A stretch of DNA of 64,000 bases. It comes from Mytilisepta virgata (taxonomy: Eukaryota > Mollusca > Bivalvia > Mytilida > Mytilidae). Under the pieces are notes generated by a model. That model saw only the letters and a program-made list of their open reading frames with translations. It did not search any database and was not told the DNA's origin. Location of the stretch: positions 11,860,001-11,924,000 of the forward strand of contig CM051515.1 of NCBI GenBank assembly GCA_028015205.1, written 5' to 3'. Positions 1 to 11,034 of the stretch are shown here, one piece after another. The position numbers and the translations under genes are program-made. Position 1 is the first letter of the stretch. Each line of letters starts with the position of its first letter.

Positions 1-1289
1 CATATATACAAGTGACTAAAGTAGAAACTACATATATATGCTAAAAAGGGCATGACATGTCATTATATATATATCTATCATCACTTAATCATATTTCATC
101 CCACGAGACGAGCAGCTCTCCGGCTGGTTTAGTTACCTAATACTGACAAAACATTTGATAAGAAAATGACATGTAATAATCGATATATAACACAGACAAA
201 CACATCGCAGAATCAAGATATACAATGCGCATAATGCATACATGTATTAGAAAGGAATTCAGTAATCCCATGTCCTCAGCTCATACCTTGATTTAAACTT
301 TAGAAATTAAAAATAATTTTTTTTATTTTAACACTTTAAACAAATTAAAATTGCGTGAACTATTGCATGATTTTGCCTAGGTAATGTATTTTTCAAATTA
401 AATCTTACAAGAATTATTTTCCTTTGTGTAGCAAACATGATTCACAAAGTCTCCTAGGTCTTTTACATTTATGCATTGTTCTATTTTTTTTTACAGGAAT
501 TTCTTGTATTTATTTATCTTTCTTCTTTTTGTCTTACCTTTTAAAATTTAAACAAAAACTTTAAGGTTTCAAAGTATCTGTCAATTTCTTAAGTTTTCTT
601 TATATTGATTTTTTCTGAGTTAACAATTTTTAAAGTTCAAAATATGTATGTTTGAATTTACTACTCTGGGTTTTTTGTCCAGTATCAAACACATTTATTT
701 CTGTTTTAAAATGTCAAATATTTTCCCTTTTTCTTGTTTCTGTTTTCCACTAATTTTGCAAGAATTAAGGTAAGAATATATATATATTTAATTATGTTTC
801 TCATATTGATTCATTTTTAAAATTCCTGCGGTTAATGATATAGATTATTCTTTTTACCTTTTCTCAAGACAGAGCATTAAAAAATATCATGGGTGTATCA
901 GTCATTCTTTTAGATTATTTTTATCATATATGTTTTATCATACATAAGAATTCCCCCACTAGCATTTATTCTTTTATTCCTAACATTTGAAAAATATTAT
1001 AAATATAAATATTATTATCTTTTGATACTCCCTCCTACGTTTCAGGTTGTATCTTGCTAAAGCAAAACCCCAAGTTTATCTTTAGAATAGTATATAATTC
1101 AAAATGTATTTTACTACTTATTTGGTAATATAATCTATATTCAATTCAATTCTTTATTACTTTGAACAATACAGTTCATCAGTACATAATAACAAATTAT
1201 ATCAGTTATATAGCATAACACATACATATAAATAGACTGAAGTACGTCAGAAATTCGTGTAACATACATATAATATCATTCTTACGAAA
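1..1289. other. AT-rich stretch, nothing recognised
   Basis: This stretch is very AT-rich, with T-runs and short TATA tracts. No open frame of note, no inverted repeat and no recognisable repeat family was seen, apart from the approach to the LINE remnant at its right edge. Confidence 0.5.
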
Positions 1290-1604
1290 TATATCATATT
1301 ATCCATTGTCTCTTAGTTGGAATGCCTTAAAAATAAAAATATTCCCAAATTACATACATTGACATAATTCTTTAGTGTTCTCTACAGAAAGTAATTGTAC
1401 GAGTTTAAAAGCAGAGGGTCTAGACCAATAATATTTTTTATTATATTTTCTTCGTAATTCTAAATATCTACTACATTTTAAAATAAAATGAAATTCGTCT
1501 TCTGAAATATCTAAATCACAAAACATACAATTTCTATTATTTCTACTAATACCATAGTAACGACCAGTTTCGATACAGAGATTATGTGCAGATAAACGAA
1601 TCAC
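1290..1604 (-). pseudogene. 3' end of a LINE (non-LTR) reverse transcriptase, broken
   Basis: The minus-strand frame from 1604 to 1350 (84 residues) carries the C-terminal zinc-binding motif of molluscan non-LTR retrotransposons. It contains CMFCDLDISEDEFHFILKC, a C-x2-C...H...C pattern, after an 'HNLCIETGRY' segment and before 'YYWSRPSAFKLVQLL'. The usual last residues (FKAFQLRDN) appear past the stop in another frame at about 1295 to 1340, so the tail is frameshifted. The RT domain itself is missing upstream, so this is a 5'-truncated, decayed copy. The family is recognised from the motif; the exact clade is not resolved. Confidence 0.7.
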
Positions 1605-2069
1605 TGACTATATGTTTATTGAATGTTATTATTTACTATCGCATTCACACAAACAATATAAACTTTCAATTTCATTTATTGCTAGTTTTCCATATATACG
1701 GAACAATAGTGTGCTGGTTAAAACAGAGAAACAAATATAAGTAAGTAGCTTTAGAAAAATATGAATGATTTCAACATTATTTAACAAACTGAATAATAAC
1801 TTAAAAAAATTAAGCACATTAAAAGATCCTCGTGTGTCGTTACAACGTATAATATACCATAATATCATTCCACAGCGTTAAAAATAGTTCATTACTGAAA
1901 AAATATTGTTAGCCCAATTCCCGATATGAGATGGATACTTTTTTCAAATGTTTACTACCTTTCAGAACTTGGGAAAACATGTATAATAATTGTTCTATAG
2001 ATCAATTTCTATGCAGTCAAAGATATCAACAAACAATAAAAAAAATACAATACAAAAGAATATGGTAGC

Positions 2070-4437
2070 GCACAGTGTTCACTGGTAGTAAGCGGATGGT
2101 CACGGGTAGCCAAAGATGGGAGACAACTCTAGAGGTAAGTTTTTCTTTTCCCATTTTCGTGCTGTATAAGGTTCACTTCAGCCAAACCGCTTATCGCAAA
2201 CACACTAATCATTAGTACGTTGATCACGTTGATATTGAGGTAAAATTTGATACATAAAATCATTCGAATTTACGTAAAATAGACATTCAAAAATTCGAAC
2301 ATGATGGTCGTAACTTTTTAATGTGTGATGGTCGTAACGTTAACTATTATATTTTCGACGATGGTCGTAACCGACATTAGATGAACTTTTATCAAAGTAT
2401 TTTAAAAGTACTGTGCACATAACCATGTTAATAAGATATCATATATGTTTTACTGCAAACAACATTTTTTTTTACATGACAGCTTTACAAAACGGTCCAC
2501 TCGAACAGACTTATATCTGATGTCGAAAACAAGTATAGAAAGAAAAAAGAAACCACAGTTGTTAACCTTTACTGTTCTTTCTGAATATGTTACCAGCTCT
2601 AGTTCGTCGTTTAAAAGCAATCAGCAGCTGTTAAGATTATGAACATTATTTGGAAAAAAACAAATGTACAACACATGAAAAAGGACGGATATGCCGTTAA
2701 TGTCAAGAAAACAACATCCCATCACCGAGATAAACTAACCAAGAACATACATCTAGAGGTCGACACAAGGGAAACCCACATCGGACATTAATTGTTTAAA
2801 ATCCCAGCGTAACTAATGAGTGTGCAACACATATAACTGAAGTATGTCTTACAAAAAGATGCTAAAAGTATTAAATATCGAGGCCAGATGATCTTTCGGC
2901 TATTGATTCTTAAAACAAAGAAAGGAAATCGCCAAAAGGCGAAAACTAGAACTCAACCTTTTAGGTCCTTCCTATTAACGCAATTTACAGATAAATTTCT
3001 TGCAATTTTACATCATTTACTCATGTTATTTGTATAATATATATTTACCCAGTAACGTAATTTTAAACGACGAACTAGAGCTGGTAACACGTTCAGAGAG
3101 AACAGTAAAGGCTAAAAACTACAGTATATTTTTTTCTTTCTATACTTGCTTTCGACATCAGAAATAATCTATTCGAGTGGACCGTTTTGTAAAACTGTCA
3201 TAATATTCAGGTAGATATTGTCAACTGCATATTATTTTAAGCGGACAATAAAAAGTTTTTATATGGAAATCATGCCGTGTGCAGTTTTGTTAAAAGCATT
3301 TGATTTACACGTACTCTCATTTTTTTGTACAAATACGTAGACGTATCGGATGCGGATGCGATTTTTCTTTCAATGACCTACGTTACTACTAATGCGTCCT
3401 ATCCGTGTCTGTATTAGCTTCCATTTTGTCGTCTATATCTGATAAAAATACTGTGTTAGTGGTGGCGCAGTGACAATTACATCATAAGTCTCGATTCCCG
3501 TTCATTTGCCATTAAATGATTTATACCGTCATTTCAAGGGTATGCGTGAGTTTCCATGACTTTCGACAAAGAGGATTACTGCTGTCACAAAAGCTTCTTA
3601 ACCATGGTTTTATCAAGGAAAAGTTGATGTCATTACTTAGGAAATTTTACGGTCGTCATCACGAATTGATTGACCATTACAGTGTTCCAATATCTAACAT
3701 GATGTTGGACCTGTTCCCACTGTCGTAACCTTTCATGTACCTCCACCGATTTGTGACTTCCACCGGATTGACTTTGTTGAACTTCACGACGGGTGCCGTA
3801 TACGGAGCAGGAACTGCTTACCCTTCCGGAGCACCTGGGTTCACTCCTGGTTTTTATAGGAGTTCGTGTTGTTCATTGTTTTTTAGTTTTCTGTGTTTAT
3901 TTGTTGTGCTTGTGGTTGTTCATTTGTTTTCCCGGGTTAGTCTGTCCAATGGATTACGTTTGTTTTGATTGCTCCTTAGGTATATTTGTCCTTTTTCTTT
4001 CTTTCTCTTGCCCCGTACACGAAATTGCTTTATTATCCGTTGTACGTATAAAAATGCACAAATATATTATATAATATATTCATAAAAGACACGTTTAAAA
4101 CTCTTTACTTACCTTATTCTGACCTATTTTATACAGAGTTACGACCAGCACACATTTACGTTACGCCCATCTTCAACATTTTTGTTGTTTAAGTTACAAC
4201 CATCATGTTCGATTTTTTCAATGACTATTTTACGAAAATTCGAATGATTTTATGTATCAAATTTTACCTCAATATCAACGTAATAATGATTAGTGTGTTT
4301 GAGATAAGCGGTTTGGCTGAACTGAACTTTATACGACACGAAAATCGGAAAGAAAAACTTACCTCCAGAATTGTCCCCCATCTATGGCTACCGTTACTTT
4401 ACGTTACGACCATCCGCTTACCACCAATGAGTGCTGG
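2070..4437. mobile_element. Long foldback element with nested inverted repeats
   Basis: The left arm at about 2070 to 2327 is repeated in inverted orientation at about 4187 to 4437, starting from GTAAGCGGATGGTC near both outer ends. A second, inner pair at about 2480 to 2617 and 3063 to 3203 is also inverted. Both arms carry several copies of GATGGTCGTAAC or its complement. The arms are imperfect, so the element is old. The right arm is interrupted by a reverse-transcriptase 3' end (3530..4000). No transposase was found between the arms. It could be a non-autonomous foldback or TIR transposon. Confidence 0.65.
3530..4000 (+). mobile_element. 5'-truncated Penelope-like RT element (3' end only)
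   Basis: The frame at 3516 to 3728 encodes the RT C-terminus ('RQRGLLLSQKLL', 'KFYGRHHELIDHYSVPIS'). Noncoding 3' tail follows, with the same order of blocks as the other copies (CACCGATTTGTGACTTCCAC, GGAGCACCTGGGTTCACTCC) and ends near CTCCTTAGGTATATTTGTCC. Homology to the 11-kb copy begins at about 3530, inside the frame, so the copy is 5'-truncated. The tail frame at 3735 to 3968 recurs in other copies but looks like a noncoding tail that happens to be open. Confidence 0.8.
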
Positions 4438-4469
4438 GACATCTAACCTAACGTCAGTAGTACACTTTG

Positions 4470-4600
4470 CTGAGCGTGTAAATCACCATATAGATCGTGT
4501 AACGTGCGAAATATGTTCGTGCAACGTGCGAATCGTGTGCGTGTAGTTTGCGTGTGGTTATAAACGTGCGATTTGAATCGTGTAACGTGTATGAGATTTC
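4470..4600 (+). repeat. Minisatellite with CGTGTAACGTGCGAAT-type units
   Basis: Irregular short units of about 20 to 24 bp read CGTGTAACGTGCGAATCGTG. The same unit recurs in the cleaner array at 5380 to 5490. Confidence 0.6.
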
Positions 4601-5379
4601 ATTGGTGGAGACAAATATTAAAACGTGTGAATTCAAATCAGAGCATATTTCGAACTCGAATTAAAAGATTGCTGGAACGAACTTTCAACAGTGTCAAATA
4701 TTTGAAAGTTTATATTTTTTTTTTCTATTAATAATGTAATTCATCAAAATTAATTTGTTTTGAAAAAGATATAATTATAAGTAAATGTTTATCTTATTTT
4801 AAAAATGATCGTATAACGTGCATACAAGATTTGCAAGTTAAAATATATTGGAACTTTAACCTGTTGTAAAAATTATCTAAAGTTATTCTTTAAATCTTGC
4901 GAAGTTCTTAATTTTTTGACCGATGTCATGTATTAATTCATATCGTCATAGTACATTTTTTTATATGAGCAATTGTTTGGTTATTGTGTACGCAAGACGG
5001 TGTGTTCCCCGATATGAACTGAACTAAAACAACATCTAATTAGACAAGGGATTAAGGGGACCTCTGAAGGGAAATATTTGTTTATCTGTTCATCTACCTC
5101 AGATTTACCTGTAAGTGAAATTTTTTTTATAATGGTCAAGCATTATAATAGTATCGGCACATGCAAATAAATATTTTGAATTCATTGAAAAAATCCAATG
5201 TAGATCGTATTACACCGGCTTCCTTTTCACCGCACTTATTTATTTAAAATCAAATGCAATTATATTAAATATTTCACTGCTAGTTATATCCGAAATAAAA
5301 TTTAATTACTTCGTTTCGTCTTTTTCCGTTCCTATCTTACATTCACAAGTTTTAGAAATCGTACGATCGACAATCATGA

Positions 5380-5490
5380 AACCTGTAACGTGAATCGTGT
5401 GGTTTGCGTGAAACGTGCGAATCATGTGCGTGTAACGTGCGAATCATGTGCGTGTAACGTGTGAATCGTGTGAGTGTTTGGTGCATTACA
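5380..5490 (+). repeat. Minisatellite with CGTGTAACGTGCGAAT-type units
   Basis: About four units of roughly 22 to 24 bp occur in tandem, built from GTGCGTGTAACGTGCGAATC with small variations. The array lies directly before a tRNA-derived SINE. It shares its unit with the looser array at 4470 to 4600. Confidence 0.75.
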
Positions 5491-5511
5491 CGTTCAACCA
5501 TGTGCACAATA

Positions 5512-5790
5512 GGGCGCCTCAGTTACCAAGTGGTCTAGGTAGTTCATCATGACTACTAATGTTCACTAGCCTGTCAACGCTGAGGTTGTGAGTTCGAATC
5601 TCACCTGTGGCGGGGTGTGTTCGACTCCGGTCTTAATTGACAAGGATTGCCAATTTTCCTACCAAAGATCGGTGGTTCTCTCCAGGTACTCCGGCTTGCT
5701 CCACGAATAAAAACTGGCCGCCGCGAATTAGACAAATGTGCTGAAAACGCGCAAACCCCCAACTGAACAACCAAACAAAATTCTACAATA
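5512..5790 (+). repeat. tRNA-derived SINE
   Basis: The head has a Pol III B-box-like GAGTTCGAATCTCAC sequence about 75 bp after the start. A body follows containing GATTGCCAATTTTCCT, CCAGGTACTCCGGCTTGCTC and CTGGCCGCCG. A second copy with the same order of blocks lies in the opposite orientation at about 40795 to 40977, which confirms a dispersed family. The tRNA origin follows from the B box; the 5' A box is weak. Confidence 0.65.
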
Positions 5791-5850
5791 TCATGATCAC
5801 AAAACTTTTTTGTTGATCTATGTTTAAAATTACAAGATTCACACATCATT

Positions 5851-6440
5851 TCATCACAGTTTCTGCAATAGTGTGTAGCATTTTCGGTTCGCTTTGGATA
5901 TTCACTTGGTCCAGATGTAGGCTAGCCCCTGTTGGATTCGGAATTCATACCTATAGATATGTTGAGTCGTAATAATTGAATTTTAAAACATTTAGGATCG
6001 GTTAATGAACTTTCTTCTCTTATCCTGGTCTCATATGGAATCGGTAAGTTATTCTTTATACGAAAGCTGGGTTCCAACTGCCAACAGCACATACATGTTT
6101 CATTATTACTGAACTTTTGACGATTATTTTTAATAAGGTTTAAGAATTTTGATCTTCAAAAAATAAGGCATATATGGATAGAATTTTGAAATTTTAATTA
6201 TCCATTTTATTTTTATGCATTATTGTTATTCACTGTATTTTGATGCGCAGAAAGGTTACAATTTTGCATTTTAATAAATAATTGCACGCAGTAGTCGAAT
6301 TTTTATATTGTAGCATAAAGTAAGCTTTCACTTTCTTTAATGAATGCATTTTATTTCTATACATTTGTCATACACTATAGAATACAGAATGGAAACTGGG
6401 AATGTGTCAAAGAGAAAACTACCTACAAAAGATCAGAAAA
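5851..6440. other. No gene recognised
   Basis: The sequence is AT-rich and of single-copy appearance, with no usable open frame, no splice-bracketed coding segment and no repeat structure that I could see. Confidence 0.4.
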
Positions 6441-6444
6441 CAGC

Positions 6445-6700
6445 CCAAGGCCACCGATTGGTCTTCAGCGCAGCGAGAAAATCCCGCACCCGGGGGCAGG
6501 TTTAAGCCGGTCTATAAACAATAATGCATAATAGTTCAGTGAAATGGACGCCACACTAAACTCCGAAACGTACAAATAAACAAACTTCAAAAACACACAA
6601 GACCAACAAAGGCTACAGGTTCCTGACTTGAGACACGCGCAAAAATGCAGCTGGGTTAAAATGTTCCTCCCCCTATAAATCTAGCCAATTTGGAATAAAC
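6445..6700 (+). repeat. Dispersed repeat, GATTGGTCTTCAGCGCAGCG family
   Basis: This block, starting near CCACCGATTGGTCTTCAGCG, shares its first 75 bp or so (CAGCGAGAAAATCCCGCACC) with 27745 to 27820. It continues with CAGGTTCCTGACTTGAGACA, a string I associate with widespread bivalve interspersed repeats. No protein was seen. Confidence 0.5.
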
Positions 6701-6974
6701 AAACGAACCGAGATATTCACAATAAAACTCAGTTCAAAAGAAGCCCGAGTCCGAAGTTGGAAAGGTAACAGTAGAAACTAGGCAAAATGACAATCATCCA
6801 TATAAATAAAAAAAGGACTACCGCTCCAGACCTCAATTAAACTTATCGAAAAATAAAGATGTCTTTATCCTATAGAAGATATACCACAATCCCTCCCGTT
6901 AGGGGTTTAGTATCATAACATCATAAATTATATGTAATGAACATAACCCGTATCATGTGATCAACTTGTTTTAG

Positions 6975-7446
6975 AATAAATATGTCTATTGCCGATGCAA
7001 AGACTCTATGAGTTAATCCGTGTTTATTCCAAAAATGCCATCTTTAATTGTGGATAAGTCTGTTGAAAGATTTTGTTAGCTTCTCAGGTGGATGAAGATA
7101 TTTTTGTGCTTTGTATAAAATATTACCATAAAAGATTGGATATGAAATACCTGATCATATAAGATGCCTGCACGTTTATATTTACGAATGATGTCCGTGT
7201 ACGATGATAAAATTTAGTAAAAGTTTTGACAAGTTTGTGATATCGAAACCCCTGGTGTAATAATTTTTTAGAAATAAAGACATTTCTTTCGTCAAAATCA
7301 AATATGTTGTTACATACACGAGCGAACCGAACAAGTGGAGATAAATAAACACCATGCGATGGTTCCAAGGGAACATGTAAATGCCCGATAAGGTTTGCAG
7401 TTTTGTTTTCAAAAAATGAGGCACATAATGTTGGACTTCCAAACAT
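6975..7446 (-). pseudogene. Remnant of a second RT family (Penelope-like C-terminus)
   Basis: The minus frame 7446 to 7123 carries 'LEPSHGVYLSPLVRFARV', 'RNVFISKKLLHQGFRYHKL' and 'FTKFYHR', the C-terminal RT-thumb layout of a family distinct from the one at 11 kb. Coding-like text continues in another frame to about 6975 ('FYGNILYKAQKYLHPPEK'), so the copy is frameshifted and 5'-truncated. The family assignment is from motif memory. The overlapping frame 7442 to 7182 is a shadow. Confidence 0.6.
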
Positions 7447-7544
7447 GATTGAACGATTAGTATAATTTTCAGTGGAATATTCTTATTGTCCAGAAAATTT
7501 ACTGACTGAGGATCTTATAATAGTATATCACTTAGCGAATTCGC

Positions 7545-8200
7545 TTTTCAACTTTTTGGAATGTTGTTTGTCAACATTTTTGGGCCTTTAGCACAACTGG
7601 TGAATCGTAAATCGAAGAATTGTGCTCATCTTGTTCATCAAAACTGGTGTCAAATTATTTAACTTTAACCACTGAGTCGATGCCGCTGCTGGTGGACTTA
7701 AAGTCATCGATGGTATCCCCAGCTCAGTTGCTACTATTTCGATACTGTATATTCAGAAATTATTGCGTGCATTTATTATTGCGATTTTGTCATTTTAGAC
7801 TAAAATGCGATTTTAATTTTTGCGATATTGAGAAAAAACCCGCTTCATTAATATAAAAATTCCAAAATGCGAGTTTAAATTATTGCGATTACAACCCTCT
7901 CGCGTTTTGCGCAATAATAAAAAACATCGCAATAATTTTCGAATTTACAGTACTACCCACGAAATTGATACTTAAAATTTACTTTTATAAAATTGTAAAA
8001 TTTGTGGAAACTAAGGAGTATCTCCCACGCGCATAGCTCTGTTCTTAGCTGGCTTTGGATTTACACCTTTTGTTGATTTTGGTATTTTGAATTTGTTCTT
8101 CAACTGTTTTTGTTTTCAATATTTTAGGCCTTGAGCACAACTGATAAGTCGTAAATCGACCAAATTTGCACACCCTGTGCATGAAAAGTGGTATCAAGAA
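7545..8200 (+). repeat. V-domain-like SINE remnants, two tandem copies
   Basis: Two related blocks share GAGCACAACTGATAAGTCGTAAATCGAC-like text ending in a 'GCATCAAAA.TGGTATC' tail, at about 7575 to 7650 and 8125 to 8200. Before the second is a CGCATAGCTCTGTTCTTAGC lead. Similar blocks lie at 21284..21400, 24820..24900, 35392..35580 and, inverted, 58930..59015. Bivalve V-SINEs have a comparable conserved core, so I infer that family. Confidence 0.5.
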
Positions 8201-8290
8201 ATTATATTTCTACGTAGCCCAAAGCTGTATAGGTGTTTCTGCTGACTTTAGAATATAATTATTAGTCATAAATGGAGAAAGCAACAAAGG

Positions 8291-9278
8291 CAATCCGAAT
8301 TTTCAAATTCTTGTGCTACCACGTTTTTTATTTTTTTTTTAGTTTGACAGCTTAGACATTAAACTATTAAATAAAATCTTCAATGAGGACCAGTTGTGTA
8401 CGTATTTGAAAAAATGATCGGTGATGTGGTCCTAAATTGAGCTAAATTTGTTTTGGGAACAAACAACCGATGAAATATCATATTATTGTAATTTTTAAAA
8501 TGTTTTTATTGTCATTCGTTTAATTATGTTTTCTATTTATCTTTTTGCTTTCTTTTTTGAATCATGCATATACAATTAACATGATTAAGGGATGCTCTAC
8601 ACAACATGTCATTAGATTGCTATCAGAAGTGTTTGCACAGTGTTTCTAGGTTTAATTTAAAATAAATCTAGAAAATGTTGCGAAACAGCTCGTATTATAT
8701 AGCACAAAAAGGGTCCCTTAGCTGTCAAATGGACAGTCCCATTTTGTCCGAATAGCTGAAATGTTATCATATGGTCAATTGCAACATATACTTTTCACAA
8801 ATGTTTTAATGGCGTACATTTATAAGACATTCGACATTGATTTTGATATTGGTATGTATGTACGAAGACGTCTCGTAGCATCGCCATTACACTCTCCAGC
8901 TACTGCATTGTATTCAATTAATTGACACGTTCCGATCGTACTTATGTTACTGCTAATTGTCTCTTTGCCTTTATGTCTGTAGAAAGAAGATCAACACACG
9001 TACATGAATATGTATTTACTTTCATCAAATGTTATTTCATCGAGAAAGTTCTGAAACAGGAATGTGTAATCAACGTGCAATATGAAAAAAAGTGGTCATG
9101 TAAATGATTTCCCTCAAAAACACGAAGCGAATTGTTTCAAACAGTTTTATTCATTAATGTCTTGAACGGATGAAACTCTTGGACCTTGAAAGGTTGATTT
9201 TGACCTATAAATATTCTCTTCTATAAAACCACTGGGTCAATATAAAACGAACTTTGGTGGAATGGTCATAGGGTGGCC
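8291..9278. other. No gene recognised
   Basis: Only a 61-residue frame at 8922 to 9107 is present. It has no recognisable motif and no splice context, so it is not called. Confidence 0.4.
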
Positions 9279-9904
9279 CGTTATGATATTGTAATTATTA
9301 TATTTATTTATCTTGGCCTAATTTGTTTTTGTGGCCTTATAACATGTATAATATGCTTACATAATACTTAAAGTTGTTTACCAAATAATGTTATAACTGA
9401 GCAGTTTAGAAATCACTGGAACAATCATAGATACTGATGGAATGAATAGAACCTTCTATTTGACTTACATAATTCTGGAATGATCATAATATACGACGTG
9501 TAATTAAAACTTCTACCGTATTCAAGAAGTTTCCCTTCTATAGTGTTCTAGATATTTCCGTGAAAACTCTATATATAAAGACACTAAAGTTAGACTTTCA
9601 GATCAGACATTAACATTCTTGTGTTCTCAGATGTTGGATTGACACACTTATTCACATTAACTACATCATACTAGATTGTGACTTATTGGACATAATATTC
9701 TGTTTGGATTCCCGCAACAGTGAAGAGAGGAATTTCGGATAAAGAAAAGACAAAATGATCGGACATATATTTAAACAGTTAAGTTGACATTTCAATTTGT
9801 ATAATATTTCTTGTAAACTTGTGTATAATAAATATTGTTAAAATTTGATTATTGATTTGTGTCTTTTGTTGGCTACAATTCAAAGGTGATTTCTGGCCGT
9901 AACA
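9279..9904 (+). mobile_element. Solo LTR of a retrotransposon, long form
   Basis: About 626 bp are shared in order with 61144 to 61533 (GTTATGATATTGTAATTATT at the left, GGCCGTAACA at the right), with a middle block that the other copy lacks. A TATA-like CTATATATAAAGACAC near 9570, followed by a possible initiator region, and T-rich 3' sequence fit a U3-R-U5 order. No internal retrotransposon genes flank it. The left terminus reads CG instead of TG, and no clear target duplication was seen. Orientation follows the TATA box. Confidence 0.6.
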
Positions 9905-10019
9905 GGTCACCTTCAAAAAGTTAGCCCGGCATCCCCGACTTCCAACAGGTATAGCTAGATATTTCACCTTTGACAAAACCAATTTTGCATCTTTCCTTAC
10001 ATATGAGATTCTAGCAAAC

Positions 10020-10600
10020 TTTACTTAAAGTCTGCCCATTAGTACATGGGCAAATTATTTTCCAAAATGGATTTAATGGGAACTTTGAACAGCCGCAGCC
10101 GTCGGTTGATCGGATGAATCTCAACAAAAACTGGAACGTTTCAAAACATTTCATAATGTAGTTTCAAAGGAGATTTTTGAAAATTGACTAATCAAAACCA
10201 AAACTGGCCTCTTGCAGCCATGTTGCTCATTTAACCGGAACCAAAGGAAGGGAATTGATATAGGTCCTTCCATAAATCATTCCTGCCAATTTTGGTTACA
10301 ATCTATCCATTAGTTCCTGAGTAAATGATATAAAAGTCTTTTCCCATGTGGTTTCAATGAGAGGAGACGAATTTTGAAAATTGGCAAATAAAAATCATGA
10401 TGGCCTTTGCGGCCATGTTGTTCATCCGACAAAAACCAATGGGATATCGGTTGTAGAGGTCCTTCCATACATCATTCCTACTAAGTTTGGTTACAATCCG
10501 CTGAGTAGTTTCAGAGAAGAATATCAAAATAAGAAAGTTTACGGACGAGGGACGAAGACGGACCACGGACGCAAAGTGATGACCTAAGCTCAACTGACTT
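10020..10600 (-). repeat. Bivalve short-unit tandem-repeat element, minus orientation
   Basis: Three diverged units of about 170 bp each carry an AAATTGGTTACAATC-type core, a GGCCATGTTG box and a CCATACATCATTCC-type box. They end at 10545 to 10595 with GGACGAAGACGGACCACGGACGCAAAGTGATGACCTAAGCTC-like text, the complement of the usual start of the family at 37816 and 41755. The small frames inside are repeat shadows. Confidence 0.55.
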
Positions 10601-10609
10601 AATTTTGAA

Positions 10610-10769
10610 AATTTTCCGTAGAAAAAGTGCCAGATGTAACCAAACTGTGCAGAAATGGTTCTTATGTGGTCATTTTACAGAATTGTGTCCAATGACCCTA
10701 ATTGTCAACAAAGATGGCCGCTGCAGTCGAACTTAGTTTAAAATAAAACCACATGGCAAAATCCATTAA
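10610..10769 (+). repeat. Tandem-repeat element, left part split by an RT element
   Basis: One unit contains AATTGTGTCCAATGACCC and AAGATGGCCGC. The matching units resume at 13553, so this repeat array was split by the reverse-transcriptase element at 10770 to 13552. Confidence 0.65.
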
Positions 10770-11034
10770 AAAGGACAAATATACCTAAGGAGCAATCAGC
10801 AAAACGTAATCCATTGGACAGACAAACCCGGGAAGACAAATGAACAACCACAAGCACAACAAATAAACACAGAAAACTAAAAAACAATGAACAACACGAA
10901 CTCCTATAAAAACCAGGAGTGAACACAGGTGCTCCGGAAGGGTAAGCATATCCTGCTCCGTATACGGCACCCGTCGTGAAGTTCAACAAAGTCAATCCGG
11001 TGGAAGTCACAAATCGGTGGAGGTACATGGAAGG

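Noticed and set aside
1629..1868. 79-residue minus frame upstream of the LINE tail
   Set aside because: It does not resemble the RT region expected before the zinc motif and is Leu/Phe/Ile-rich, as AT-rich DNA gives by chance.
3735..3968. Frame beginning MYLHRFVTSTGL, recurring at 10738..11028, 12914..13414 and 23463..23699
   Set aside because: It lies in the 3' tail of each RT copy and is open in several, but it ends differently in each and is a low-complexity hydrophobic read. It is better explained as conserved noncoding tail than as a second protein.
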